Shown here in pieces: positions 1-5,412 of a stretch of 10,090 bases of DNA. Each line of letters begins with the position of its first letter. Position 1 is the stretch's first letter. Origin of the DNA: Bacteroidales bacterium (GTDB taxonomy: Bacteria > Bacteroidota > Bacteroidia > Bacteroidales > Bacteroidaceae); assembly GCA_004556745.1 (NCBI GenBank), contig SFFY01000064.1:1-10090 (forward strand), given 5' to 3'. Position numbers and translations under genes: made by a program. The notes below the pieces were generated by a model that did not search any database, was not told the origin of the DNA, and saw nothing but the letters and a program-made list of their open reading frames with translations.

Positions 1-1
1 A

Positions 2-259
2 TTTTTTGTTACAAACTTTGTAACATGTATTACAAACTTTGTAATATGTGTTAGAAACTTTGTAACAAGCGTTACAAACTTTGTAACAAACTTTTTCTGC
101 GCAGATAGTAAAAAATATCAGGCAGATAGCAAAAAATATCTCCTTGAAACTAAAAAATATCAGGCAGGAAATCGCCGCCCTCAACCCAGCACAAAATGCC
201 AGACAGTGACGGGTTTGAATTTCCAACCAGTCACAAATATCTATTTGATATTTAATTAA
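2..259 (+). CDS. possible 3' end of an upstream ORF with seven-residue repeats (doubtful)
   Basis: This frame is open from the window edge to TAA at 257-259, about 85 codons with no start inside the window. It reads as four heptads of the type VTNFVTC, then three of the type ADSKKYQ, then a tail rich in polar residues that runs through the first arm of the inverted-repeat element at 181. A 21-bp tandem repeat keeps its frame open automatically, so openness is weak evidence. In favour, two unrelated 21-bp repeat blocks share one frame, which continues about 90 bases past the last repeat. Against, the DNA is AT-rich and palindromic, unlike the genes downstream, and I recognise no protein family. 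It may be noncoding repeat DNA that happens to be open. Confidence 0.22.
   Translation, partial: FFVTNFVTCITNFVICVRNFVTSVTNFVTNFFCADSKKYQADSKKYLLETKKYQAGNRRPQPSTKCQTVTGLNFQPVTNIYLIFN
8..87. repeat. four palindromes GTTACAAACTTTGTAAC in 21-bp register
   Basis: 17-bp units lie at 8-24, 29-45, 50-66 and 71-87, each start exactly 21 bp after the last. The consensus is a perfect inverted repeat of GTTACAAA around a central C. Unit 2 changes both outermost bases together (A at the left end, T at the right), so it remains a perfect palindrome. Unit 3 has one mismatch (G at 54). Four-base spacers separate the units. The spacing is close to two helical turns, so identical sites would face one side of the DNA. 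A binding array for a dimeric protein is possible; so is a simple tandem repeat. Confidence 0.85.
103..165. repeat. three A-rich direct repeats, also 21 bp apart
   Basis: The core AAAAAATATC, preceded by T or C, begins at 109, 130 and 151, giving a 21-bp period. The first and third copies continue with AGGCAG; the first two are preceded by AGATAG. The sequence differs from the palindromes just upstream but has the same period and the same reading frame. The palindrome CTGCGCAG (97-104) sits at the junction of the two blocks. Confidence 0.7.
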
Positions 260-283
260 ATAGCCTAATTAGTGCTGGGTTGA
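181..283. repeat. 103-bp element with 12-bp perfect inverted ends and three internal hairpins
   Basis: TCAACCCAGCAC (181-192) is exactly complementary to GTGCTGGGTTGA (272-283). Between them lie three nearly contiguous hairpins. The first pairs GTGAC and GGTT (206-210, 212-215) with AACC and GTCAC (225-228, 230-234). The second pairs AAATATC (235-241) with GATATTT (247-253). The third pairs AATTA (254-258) with TAATT (266-270). A second possible pairing joins CCCTCAA (178-184) to TTGAGGG (291-297) and would compete with the left outer arm. I see no flanking target duplication and no transposase. It could be a small non-autonomous mobile element, a structured 3' UTR or noncoding RNA, or a protein-binding site. 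Confidence 0.6.
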
Positions 284-396
284 AGTGTTTTTGAGGGAAA
301 AAATTACGTATAGGGAAATGTATGTTTTGGGCAAAATTTAAGCTCTGACCAACTAACTTATAGCATTTTCATGTAACATAATTGCTCAAAAAGACC
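284..396. other. AT-rich gap before the tetR promoter
   Basis: Apart from the small palindrome TTTTG-GG-CAAAA and the right half of the alternative pairing (291-297), I see no gene, RNA or repeat here. A clear -33 TTTG box at the usual distance from the -7 box at 397 is not visible. Confidence 0.5.
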
Positions 397-404
397 TAAC
401 TTTG
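397..404 (+). promoter_or_regulatory. Bacteroidetes -7 promoter box TAACTTTG for tetR
   Basis: TAACTTTG matches the Bacteroidetes -7 consensus TAnnTTTG exactly. The same ten bases, TAACTTTGCA, recur at 4753 before the purH-type gene. The implied transcript starts near 410, about 50 bases before ATG 462. This also argues against the in-frame TTG at 402, which lies inside the box. No convincing -33 element is seen. Confidence 0.65.
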
Positions 405-426
405 CACACAGAAAGCGAATGTGTGC
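404..426. promoter_or_regulatory. 23-bp inverted repeat at the tetR transcription start (candidate operator)
   Basis: GCACACA (404-410) and TGTGTGC (420-426) are perfect inverted arms around a 9-base spacer, overlapping the last base of the -7 box and the predicted start site. Size and placement fit an operator for the dimeric TetR-family protein encoded next, implying autoregulation. The arms are followed by six T residues (427-432), so in RNA it could instead form an attenuator hairpin. Confidence 0.45.
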
Positions 427-461
427 TTTTTTCGTTCTGCCAATCTTATTTAATCGGAAAT

Positions 462-1055
462 ATGTCAATCACCAAAACCCGACAAAAGCTCATTGAAGTG
501 GCGCGCGACCTCTTTGCCCACAACGGACTGGAAACCACCACGATGAACGACATCGCCCAAGCCTCCGGCAAAGGGCGGCGCACGCTTTACACGTATTTCC
601 GCAATAAGGAAGAAATCTACAAGGCGGTAGTGGAGGAAGAACTCGAACGCCTCTCGGAGCGCATGGAACTCGTGGCGGCGCAAGATGCTGCGCCGGAACG
701 AAAAATCCTGACGCTCATTTATGCACACCTCAACGCCATGCGCGAAACCGTGGCGCGCAACGGGTCGCTGCGGGCGGAGTTTTTCAGAAATATCTGGAAT
801 GTAGAGAAGGTGCGCCGCGCCTTCGACATCGAAGAACTTAACCTCCTCGAGCGCGTGCTGCATGAAGGCTGCGATGCGGGCAGGTTCAAAATCGTGAACG
901 TGCGCCTCATGGCGGAAATCATTCACTACTGCGTGAAAGGCCTGGAAGTGCCTTACATCTACGACCGCCTCGGCGAAGGTCTGACCGAAGAGGAAACCAT
1001 TCCCATAGTGGCAGACATCATCGGCCGCGCCATCGGCATCGAAGGCAATATTTAA
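462..1055 (+). CDS. TetR/AcrR-family transcriptional regulator
   Basis: A 197-residue DNA-binding protein of usual TetR length. Residues 7-53 form the TetR N-terminal domain: helix 1 is TRQKLIEVARDLF, and the helix-turn-helix lies at about 27-48 with TTTMNDIAQASG followed by the typical TLYTYFRNKEEIY. The rest (about 60-197) is a helical ligand-binding and dimer domain of no recognised subclass. ATG 462 is chosen because the promoter box ends at 404 and the domain starts a few residues after this Met; the upstream TTG 402 would add 20 residues unlike a TetR N-terminus. The next gene is fabG, 62 bases downstream on the same strand. A local regulator of fabG, responding to an acyl-CoA or another small molecule, is plausible but inferred. 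The inverted repeat at 404-426 suggests autoregulation. Confidence 0.9.
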   Translation: MSITKTRQKLIEVARDLFAHNGLETTTMNDIAQASGKGRRTLYTYFRNKEEIYKAVVEEELERLSERMELVAAQDAAPERKILTLIYAHLNAMRETVARNGSLRAEFFRNIWNVEKVRRAFDIEELNLLERVLHEGCDAGRFKIVNVRLMAEIIHYCVKGLEVPYIYDRLGEGLTEEETIPIVADIIGRAIGIEGNI

Positions 1056-1117
1056 TATATATATTGTGTACTAACAGAATCAACAAAACCCTATAAACTA
1101 AAAAACAAATAAAGAAA

Positions 1118-1864
1118 ATGGGATTACTTACTGGTAAAACGGCACTCATCACGGGTGCTGCCCGCGGCATTGGCAAGGCCATTGCCCTGAAATTCGCAGA
1201 AGAAGGCGCTAACATCGCATTTACCGACCTCGTGATCGACGAGAACGGCGAAGCTACACGCGCTGAAATAGAAGCCAAGGGCGTGAAGTGCGCCGCCTAC
1301 GCCTCCAACGCCGCTGATTTCGCGCAGACGGAAGAAGTGGTGAAGAAGGTGCATGAGGATTTCGGCTCGATCGACATTCTCGTAAACAACGCCGGCATCA
1401 CCAAGGACGGCCTCATGATGCGCATGACCGAGGCGCAGTGGGATGCCGTAATCGGCGTAAACCTCAAATCGGCTTTCAACTTTATCCACGCCTGCACGCC
1501 CATCATGATGCGCCAGCGCGGCGGTTCTATCATCAACATGGCCTCGGTTGTCGGCGTGCACGGCAATGCCGGTCAGAGCAACTACGCCGCCTCTAAGGCC
1601 GGTATGATTGCCCTCGCCAAGAGCGTGGCTCAGGAAATGGGCAGCCGCGGCATCCGCGCCAACGCCATTGCCCCGGGCTTCATCGAGACGGCCATGACTG
1701 CCGCCCTCAGCGAAGAGGTGCGCAAGGAATGGATGAAGGCAATTCCCCTGCGTCGCGGCGGTAAGCCCGAAGATATCGCTAACGTGGCCACTTTCCTCGC
1801 CTCCGACCTCGCTTCGTATATCAGCGGTCAGGTGATCCAAGTGGACGGCGGCATGAATATGTAA
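1118..1864 (+). CDS. fabG: 3-oxoacyl-[acyl-carrier-protein] reductase FabG
   Basis: A 248-residue short-chain dehydrogenase/reductase of normal FabG length. It reduces 3-oxoacyl-ACP to 3-hydroxyacyl-ACP with NADPH in the cytosolic type II fatty-acid cycle. Visible motifs are the nucleotide-binding TGAARGIG (12-19), NNAG (90-93), and the catalytic Asn115, Ser143, Tyr156 and Lys160 (YxxxK in NYAASKAG). ITKDGLMMRM (94-103) and the C-terminal SGQVIQVDGGM are typical of true FabG rather than a generic dehydrogenase. The A-rich leader before ATG 1118 has no Shine-Dalgarno sequence, as is normal in this phylum. The gene follows tetR and may be co-transcribed with it. A hairpin follows the stop codon. 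Confidence 0.95.
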   Translation: MGLLTGKTALITGAARGIGKAIALKFAEEGANIAFTDLVIDENGEATRAEIEAKGVKCAAYASNAADFAQTEEVVKKVHEDFGSIDILVNNAGITKDGLMMRMTEAQWDAVIGVNLKSAFNFIHACTPIMMRQRGGSIINMASVVGVHGNAGQSNYAASKAGMIALAKSVAQEMGSRGIRANAIAPGFIETAMTAALSEEVRKEWMKAIPLRRGGKPEDIANVATFLASDLASYISGQVIQVDGGMNM

Positions 1865-1871
1865 ATTCATA

Positions 1872-1900
1872 AGGGGGTGCGCCAAACGCGCCCCCTATTT
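1872..1900 (+). terminator. hairpin after fabG, probable terminator
   Basis: AGGGGGTGCG (1872-1881) pairs with CGCGCCCCCT (1887-1896) over ten pairs, one of them G-U, with a CCAAA loop. The following ATTTATTT is only moderately T-rich. It ends eight bases before the next start codon, so it may weaken rather than block read-through. No separate promoter for the next gene is evident. Confidence 0.65.
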
Positions 1901-1904
1901 ATTT

Positions 1905-2570
1905 ATGAACGTACTCTACGAGGACAACCATATCATCATTGTAAACAAAGCCCCGGGCGAAATAGTGCAGGGCGACAAGACGGGCGACACGCCGCTGTCG
2001 GAACAGGTGAAACTCTATATTAAAGAGAAATACCAGAAACCGGGCAACGTGTTCCTCGGTGTCGTGCACAGGCTCGACCGTCCCGTGAGCGGCGTTGTGG
2101 TGTTTGCGCGGACGGGCAAGGCACTGGCGCGGCTCAACGAGATGTTCCGCACGGGCAGCGTGAAGAAAACCTACCACGCCATCGTGGCCAACGCCCCGCA
2201 GCAAGCGGCCGCCACGCTGGAGCATTGGCTCACGCGCAACGAGCGGCAGAACAAAGCCTACGCGCACCCCCGGGAGGTGAAGGACAGCAAACGGGCCGTT
2301 TTAGACTATCGCACAATTGGCCATTCCGAACGTTACTCCCTGCTCGAAGTGCGGCTGCACACGGGGCGGCATCATCAGATACGCTGCCAGCTGGCCGCTA
2401 TCGGCTGCCCCATCAAGGGCGACCTGAAATACGGCGCGCCGCGCTCCAACCCCGACGGCAGTATTTGCCTGCACGCCCGCAACGTATGCTTCGAACATCC
2501 CGTTTCGCACCAGCCAATCGACGTCACCGCCCCTTATCCAGAGGGGTTAGGGCTTTGGAAAATGTTTTAA
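1905..2570 (+). CDS. RluA-family RNA pseudouridine synthase
   Basis: A 221-residue protein that isomerises specific uridines in rRNA or tRNA to pseudouridine. The family signature is GVVHRLDRPVSGVVVFART, with catalytic Asp58 in HRLDR. Later family motifs are KTYHAIV (about 90-96), RLHTGRHHQIRCQLA and KYGA. There is no N-terminal S4 domain, so it resembles the short single-domain members (TruC/RluA size) more than RluC or RluD. The target base cannot be read from sequence. The N-terminus LYEDNHIIIVNKAPG is the usual start of these proteins, supporting ATG 1905. DUF4250 follows after 13 bases and VanZ after that, so the three probably share a transcript. Confidence 0.9.
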   Translation: MNVLYEDNHIIIVNKAPGEIVQGDKTGDTPLSEQVKLYIKEKYQKPGNVFLGVVHRLDRPVSGVVVFARTGKALARLNEMFRTGSVKKTYHAIVANAPQQAAATLEHWLTRNERQNKAYAHPREVKDSKRAVLDYRTIGHSERYSLLEVRLHTGRHHQIRCQLAAIGCPIKGDLKYGAPRSNPDGSICLHARNVCFEHPVSHQPIDVTAPYPEGLGLWKMF

Positions 2571-2583
2571 TCATAATAAGACC

Positions 2584-2760
2584 TTGCAACTTCCCAACGA
2601 CCCGATGATGCTATTCAGCGTCGTCAATATGAAACTGCGCGACCAATATGCGTCGCTCGACGCGCTTTGCGACGACCTCGACATTGAGCGCGCTGAACTT
2701 GAAAGGCGGCTTGCAGAAGCCGGTTTTGAATACAGCGCCGAACACAATAAATTCTGGTAA
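2584..2760 (+). CDS. DUF4250 family small protein, TTG start
   Basis: A 58-residue protein beginning at TTG 2584 and ending in TAA 2758-2760. From memory, the DUF4250 pattern is LPxDPxMLLSxVNxKLRD, then SLDxLCDDLDI, and a C-terminal aromatic tail. This protein reads LPNDPMMLFSVVNMKLRD (3-20), SLDALCDDLDI (24-34) and ends EYSAEHNKFW. The first in-frame ATG, 2605, would cut off the conserved LPNDP, which is why TTG 2584 is preferred. No function is known to me; it looks like a small helical cytosolic protein, with a second half that could be a DNA- or RNA-binding helical pair. It sits 13 bases after the pseudouridine synthase and 6 before the VanZ-like gene. Confidence 0.85.
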   Translation: MQLPNDPMMLFSVVNMKLRDQYASLDALCDDLDIERAELERRLAEAGFEYSAEHNKFW

Positions 2761-2766
2761 CAGCCT

Positions 2767-3144
2767 ATGCGATGCCTCATTGTACATCTGAAACGCTATC
2801 CGCTGACGCTTGTCTGCATAGCCCTAACGTGGTATCTCTGCCTGATGCGCGTGCCGAACACACCGTTCGACGATTTCGAGAATGCCGACAAGTGGGCGCA
2901 CGTGCTGATGTATTTCGGCACCTGCTCGCTCCTGTGGTTTGAATACTGGCGCAGTCATAAGTCAGGGCGCGTGCCCGTGAGCCACTGGCTGCTGGCCGTG
3001 GCGTGCCCCATTCTGATGAGCGGTGTCATCGAACTGTGCCAGGAATATCTCACCGACTGCCGCAGCGGCGACTGGCGCGATTTCCTCGCCAATTCGGTGG
3101 GCGTGGTCCTCGCCGCCGCGATTGGGCAGGCGTTTAGGAAGTAA
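2767..3144 (+). CDS. VanZ-like family membrane protein
   Basis: A 125-residue integral membrane protein with four hydrophobic segments at about 11-28, 43-60, 73-90 and 106-122. The VanZ-family polar residues are in place: DKxxH (D41, H45) before segment 2, ExxQE (E89, Q92, E93) ending segment 3, and RxGDxxDxxxNxxG (R99, D102, D105, N109, G112) leading into segment 4. Named after the teicoplanin-resistance gene vanZ, chromosomal members like this are widespread and their role is mostly unknown, so resistance should not be inferred. It starts 6 bases after the DUF4250 stop, consistent with a rluA-type/DUF4250/vanZ operon. Confidence 0.85.
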   Translation: MRCLIVHLKRYPLTLVCIALTWYLCLMRVPNTPFDDFENADKWAHVLMYFGTCSLLWFEYWRSHKSGRVPVSHWLLAVACPILMSGVIELCQEYLTDCRSGDWRDFLANSVGVVLAAAIGQAFRK

Positions 3145-3169
3145 ACTTATACTTTTTCTCCCTCTATTA

Positions 3170-3221
3170 GTAGACCAGACAGAGAAGTATTTATTTAATA
3201 TGAGTAACTTGTCTTGTCTAC
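3170..3221 (+). repeat. imperfect inverted repeat before the DUF3822 gene
   Basis: GTAGACCAGAC (3170-3180) is complementary to GTCTTGTCTAC (3211-3221) except at one position, with a 30-base loop. The right arm contains the first octamer unit of the array that follows. The hairpin between mreB and mreC also uses octamer-like sequence in its arms. Confidence 0.4.
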
Positions 3222-3245
3222 TCGTCTACTCGTTTACTTGTTTAC
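3214..3245 (+). repeat. octamer array (TYGTYTAC) x4 before the DUF3822 gene
   Basis: Four contiguous 8-bp units, TTGTCTAC, TCGTCTAC, TCGTTTAC and TTGTTTAC, use each of the four C/T combinations at positions 2 and 5 exactly once. The array stops four bases before ATG 3250 and so occupies the ribosome-docking region. A TTG at 3214 is in frame with the gene but would translate the array, so I do not accept it as the start. Confidence 0.85.
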
Positions 3246-3249
3246 TAAA

Positions 3250-4032
3250 ATGTCTCCAACGCTTTACATACGAATATCCGATACCGACCTCTGCTTCGCC
3301 CGCTACGAAGCGGGGCGCGAACCCGTGTTTGACTTTTCGCGCTACCGCGTGCGACACCATGCTTCGCTCACGATGAACCTGCGCGAGGCCAAGAGCCAAG
3401 AGCCTATCCTGCAAGCGCCTATAGAAAGGGTTGAGGCACTGGTGGTCGATGCCGTGGCCGTTGTGCCTCTGGCGGATTTCCAGGAAGAAGATGCCGGAAA
3501 GTATTACCGCCATTGCTTTGCCGACAAGCAGCACCACCGCGTGTTCTACGACACGGTGCCCTCCGCCAATGCCGTGGTACTTTTCTCGGTGGAAGAGAGC
3601 GTTTGCCACACGCTAGAAGATAATTTCGAGAAGGTGCATTACACCTCTTCCCTCAAGCCCGTTGTAGAGCATTTCGCCGCCTTGCCGCAGTGCGGCGGAC
3701 CCACGAAGCGCATATATATATATTGTCACGACCAGGCCATCGACGTCATTGCCTTCGACGAATCGCGCCTCTGCTTCCTCAACACGTTTAAGGTACTGGG
3801 CGAGAAAGACGTGGCGTATTACGTGCTGAATGCCGCCTCGGGATTGGTGTCGGAAGAGAAAGAAGCGGCCTTTTACGTGGCAGGCGAGGCTGATGAGGCG
3901 GAGGCGGCCATTAAAGAACTGAGCCGCTATGCCGCAAACGTCTATGCCGTGCACCCCGAGGCAGAGTTTAACCGCAACATCGTGGCAACCACGCCCGATG
4001 TGCCTTACGACTTAATTACGTTACTGTTATAA
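3250..4032 (+). CDS. DUF3822 family protein
   Basis: A 260-residue protein of the Bacteroidetes-specific DUF3822 family, recognised by the pattern of the whole protein (start MSPTLYIRISDTDLCFARY, alternating beta strands, central IYIYCHDQAIDVIAFDE, end DVPYDLITLLL) and by its place directly before rsmD, as is usual in this group. The two-lobed strand-rich pattern suggests an actin-like ATPase fold that may lack catalysis; this is inference. No signal peptide or membrane segment is visible, so it is probably cytosolic. ATG 3250 is chosen because upstream codons consist of the octamer array. At 3711-3723 the gene contains a run of alternating A/T encoding IYIY. Function unknown. Confidence 0.75.
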   Translation: MSPTLYIRISDTDLCFARYEAGREPVFDFSRYRVRHHASLTMNLREAKSQEPILQAPIERVEALVVDAVAVVPLADFQEEDAGKYYRHCFADKQHHRVFYDTVPSANAVVLFSVEESVCHTLEDNFEKVHYTSSLKPVVEHFAALPQCGGPTKRIYIYCHDQAIDVIAFDESRLCFLNTFKVLGEKDVAYYVLNAASGLVSEEKEAAFYVAGEADEAEAAIKELSRYAANVYAVHPEAEFNRNIVATTPDVPYDLITLLL

Positions 4033-4033
4033 G

Positions 4034-4073
4034 TCGTTTACTCGTTTACTTGTCTACTTGTTTACTCGTCTAC
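4034..4073 (+). repeat. octamer array (TYGTYTAC) x5 before rsmD
   Basis: Five contiguous units, TCGTTTAC, TCGTTTAC, TTGTCTAC, TTGTTTAC and TCGTCTAC, fill nearly all of the 50-bp gap between the DUF3822 stop and ATG 4083. The unit and orientation are the same as at 3214-3245. The array ends nine bases before the start codon. Confidence 0.85.
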
Positions 4074-4082
4074 TAATTTAAC

Positions 4083-4619
4083 ATGCGAATCATCACAGGC
4101 ATCTATAAAGGCAGGCATTTTGAAGTGCCGCGCACGTTTAAGGCGCGTCCTACCACCGACTTTGCAAAGGAAAACCTGTTTAACGTGCTGCGGGCCTACG
4201 TGGATTTCGAGGAAACCAGCGCGCTCGACCTTTTCGGCGGCACGGGCAGCATCACCCTCGAACTGCTTTCGCGCGGCTGCCGGCGCGTGGTGACGGTGGA
4301 GAAAGACCGCGCCCACTTTTCCTTTATCCGTTCGTGCATCGACAAGTTGCAGGCCCGCGAGGCCGCGCCGCTTTGCACCGATGCCTTGCGCTTTATCGAA
4401 AAGAGTTCCGAGGCATTCGACTTCGTTTTTGCCGATCCTCCCTATGCTTTGCCCGAATTGCCCGAGTTGCCCGAGCGGGTGCTGGGCTCGCGCCTGCTGC
4501 GTCCCGGCGGCATCTTCGTGTTGGAGCATGGCAAGCACAACGACTTTTCCGCGCACCCCGATTTCTTGGAGCACCGCGCCTACGGCAGCGTCAATTTCTC
4601 CTTTTTTAGAAAAGGTTAA
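4083..4619 (+). CDS. rsmD: 16S rRNA (guanine966-N2)-methyltransferase RsmD
   Basis: A 178-residue class I SAM-dependent methyltransferase of normal RsmD length. It methylates G966 of 16S rRNA during 30S subunit assembly. The N-terminus MRIITGIYKGRHFEVP followed by RPTTDFAKENLFNVL (22-36) is diagnostic of RsmD. SAM motif I is DLFGGTGS (49-56), the acidic ribose-binding residue is E73 in TVEKD, and the catalytic motif is DPPY (118-121). Just after it, three in-frame copies of a 9-bp unit (4449-4475) encode LPELPELPE. The gene follows the DUF3822 gene at 50 bp and ends before a palindrome at 4629. Confidence 0.93.
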   Translation: MRIITGIYKGRHFEVPRTFKARPTTDFAKENLFNVLRAYVDFEETSALDLFGGTGSITLELLSRGCRRVVTVEKDRAHFSFIRSCIDKLQAREAAPLCTDALRFIEKSSEAFDFVFADPPYALPELPELPERVLGSRLLRPGGIFVLEHGKHNDFSAHPDFLEHRAYGSVNFSFFRKG

Positions 4620-4628
4620 GAAGAGTAG

Positions 4629-4648
4629 GGGCGTTTTGCAAAACGCCC
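4629..4648. terminator. 20-bp perfect palindrome after rsmD, probable terminator
   Basis: GGGCGTTTTG is followed directly by its exact complement CAAAACGCCC. In RNA this gives a strong hairpin with a small loop, nine bases after the rsmD stop. There is no T-tract. The GGGCGT...ACGCCC outline recurs at 6526-6543, so it may belong to a dispersed repeat family used as transcript ends. Confidence 0.6.
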
Positions 4649-4752
4649 GCCGCATGGTATCGCTAATTGAGCAATAGTTTCACGGGCGCATGCAATAACT
4701 CCTTTACTGCGAAAAAGCGTGCTTTTATATCATAATGCCCATAAAAAAGATG

Positions 4753-4760
4753 TAACTTTG
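4753..4760 (+). promoter_or_regulatory. Bacteroidetes -7 promoter box TAACTTTG for the purH/mre operon
   Basis: This is an exact TAnnTTTG match, identical over ten bases to the box at 397. Transcription would start near 4767, leaving a leader of about 30 bases before ATG 4797. TTTT at 4723-4726 is too far upstream for a normal -33 box, so only the -7 element is supported. Bases 4649-4752 contain nothing else I recognise. Confidence 0.65.
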
Positions 4761-4796
4761 CAGTTCCTTATAAGATAATCCAAAAACAACCAGAAT

Positions 4797-5396
4797 ATGT
4801 CAGACATCAAACCCATTAAGACCGCGCTCGTTTCCGTGTTCCACAAGGACGGCTTGGACGAGTTGCTCAAAACGCTCCACGAGCAGGGTGTTGCCTTCCT
4901 TTCAACTGGCGGCACGCAGCAGTTTATCGAATCGCTCGGCTATCCCTGCCAGAAAGTAGAGGACGTAACCACTTATCCCTCCATCCTCGGTGGCCGCGTT
5001 AAGACCCTGCACCCCAAAGTGTTCGGCGGCATCCTTGGCCGTCGCGAACTCGAAAGCGACCGCGAGCAAATGGCGCAATACGAAATTCCCGCCATCGACC
5101 TTGTCATCGTAGACCTCTATCCCTTTGAACAGACCGTGGCAAGCGGCGCATCGCCTGCCGACATCATCGAAAAGATCGACATAGGCGGCATCTCCCTAAT
5201 CCGCGCCGGCGCAAAGAACTTCAACGATGTGGTCATCATTCCCTCAAAGGCCGAATACGGCATGCTGCTCGAAATGCTCCAGAAGCACGGCGCAGCGCAG
5301 ACGAGCCTCGAAGAGCGCCGCCTCTTCGCCACCCGCGCCTTCGGCGTTAGCAGCCACTACGACACGGCTATCCACAACTGGTTCTCACAGCAATAA
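4797..5396 (+). CDS. purH: stand-alone IMP cyclohydrolase (N-terminal PurH domain only)
   Basis: A 199-residue protein matching the N-terminal half of bifunctional PurH (about 510 residues). This half closes FAICAR to IMP, the last step of purine synthesis. Motifs are VSVFHKDGLDELL (12-24), LSTGGT (35-40), GGRVKTLHPKVFGG (65-78), DLVIVDLYPF (101-110) and IDIGGISLIRAGAKN (127-141). K69, Y108, D128 and K140 correspond to catalytic-site residues of human ATIC (from memory), so the domain looks active. It ends at FSQQ, where the cyclohydrolase domain normally ends, and mreB begins 17 bases later with no trace of the AICAR formyltransferase half. This looks like a natural split enzyme rather than a fresh truncation; the formyltransferase must be elsewhere. 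It shares its promoter with mreB. Confidence 0.88.
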   Translation: MSDIKPIKTALVSVFHKDGLDELLKTLHEQGVAFLSTGGTQQFIESLGYPCQKVEDVTTYPSILGGRVKTLHPKVFGGILGRRELESDREQMAQYEIPAIDLVIVDLYPFEQTVASGASPADIIEKIDIGGISLIRAGAKNFNDVVIIPSKAEYGMLLEMLQKHGAAQTSLEERRLFATRAFGVSSHYDTAIHNWFSQQ

Positions 5397-5412
5397 TTTA
5401 GAGTAAAAGAAA

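Noticed and set aside
8..165. CRISPR array
   Set aside because: The period is only 21 bp with four-base spacers in the first block, and there are no unique spacers of CRISPR length or cas genes.
402..461. TTG 402 as the start of the TetR gene
   Set aside because: It lies inside the -7 promoter box and upstream of the predicted transcript start; the family N-terminus begins just after ATG 462.
2767..3144. Glycopeptide resistance from the VanZ-like gene
   Set aside because: No vanA-type genes are present, and chromosomal VanZ-like proteins are common without a resistance role.
3214..3249. TTG 3214 as the start of the DUF3822 gene
   Set aside because: It would translate the octamer array; the family-like N-terminus begins at ATG 3250.
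3711..3723. Alternating AT run in the DUF3822 gene as a phase-variation site; similar ATATATATTG strings near 1058 and 9844
   Set aside because: The run is short and in frame (encoding IYIY), and AT strings of this kind arise easily by chance.
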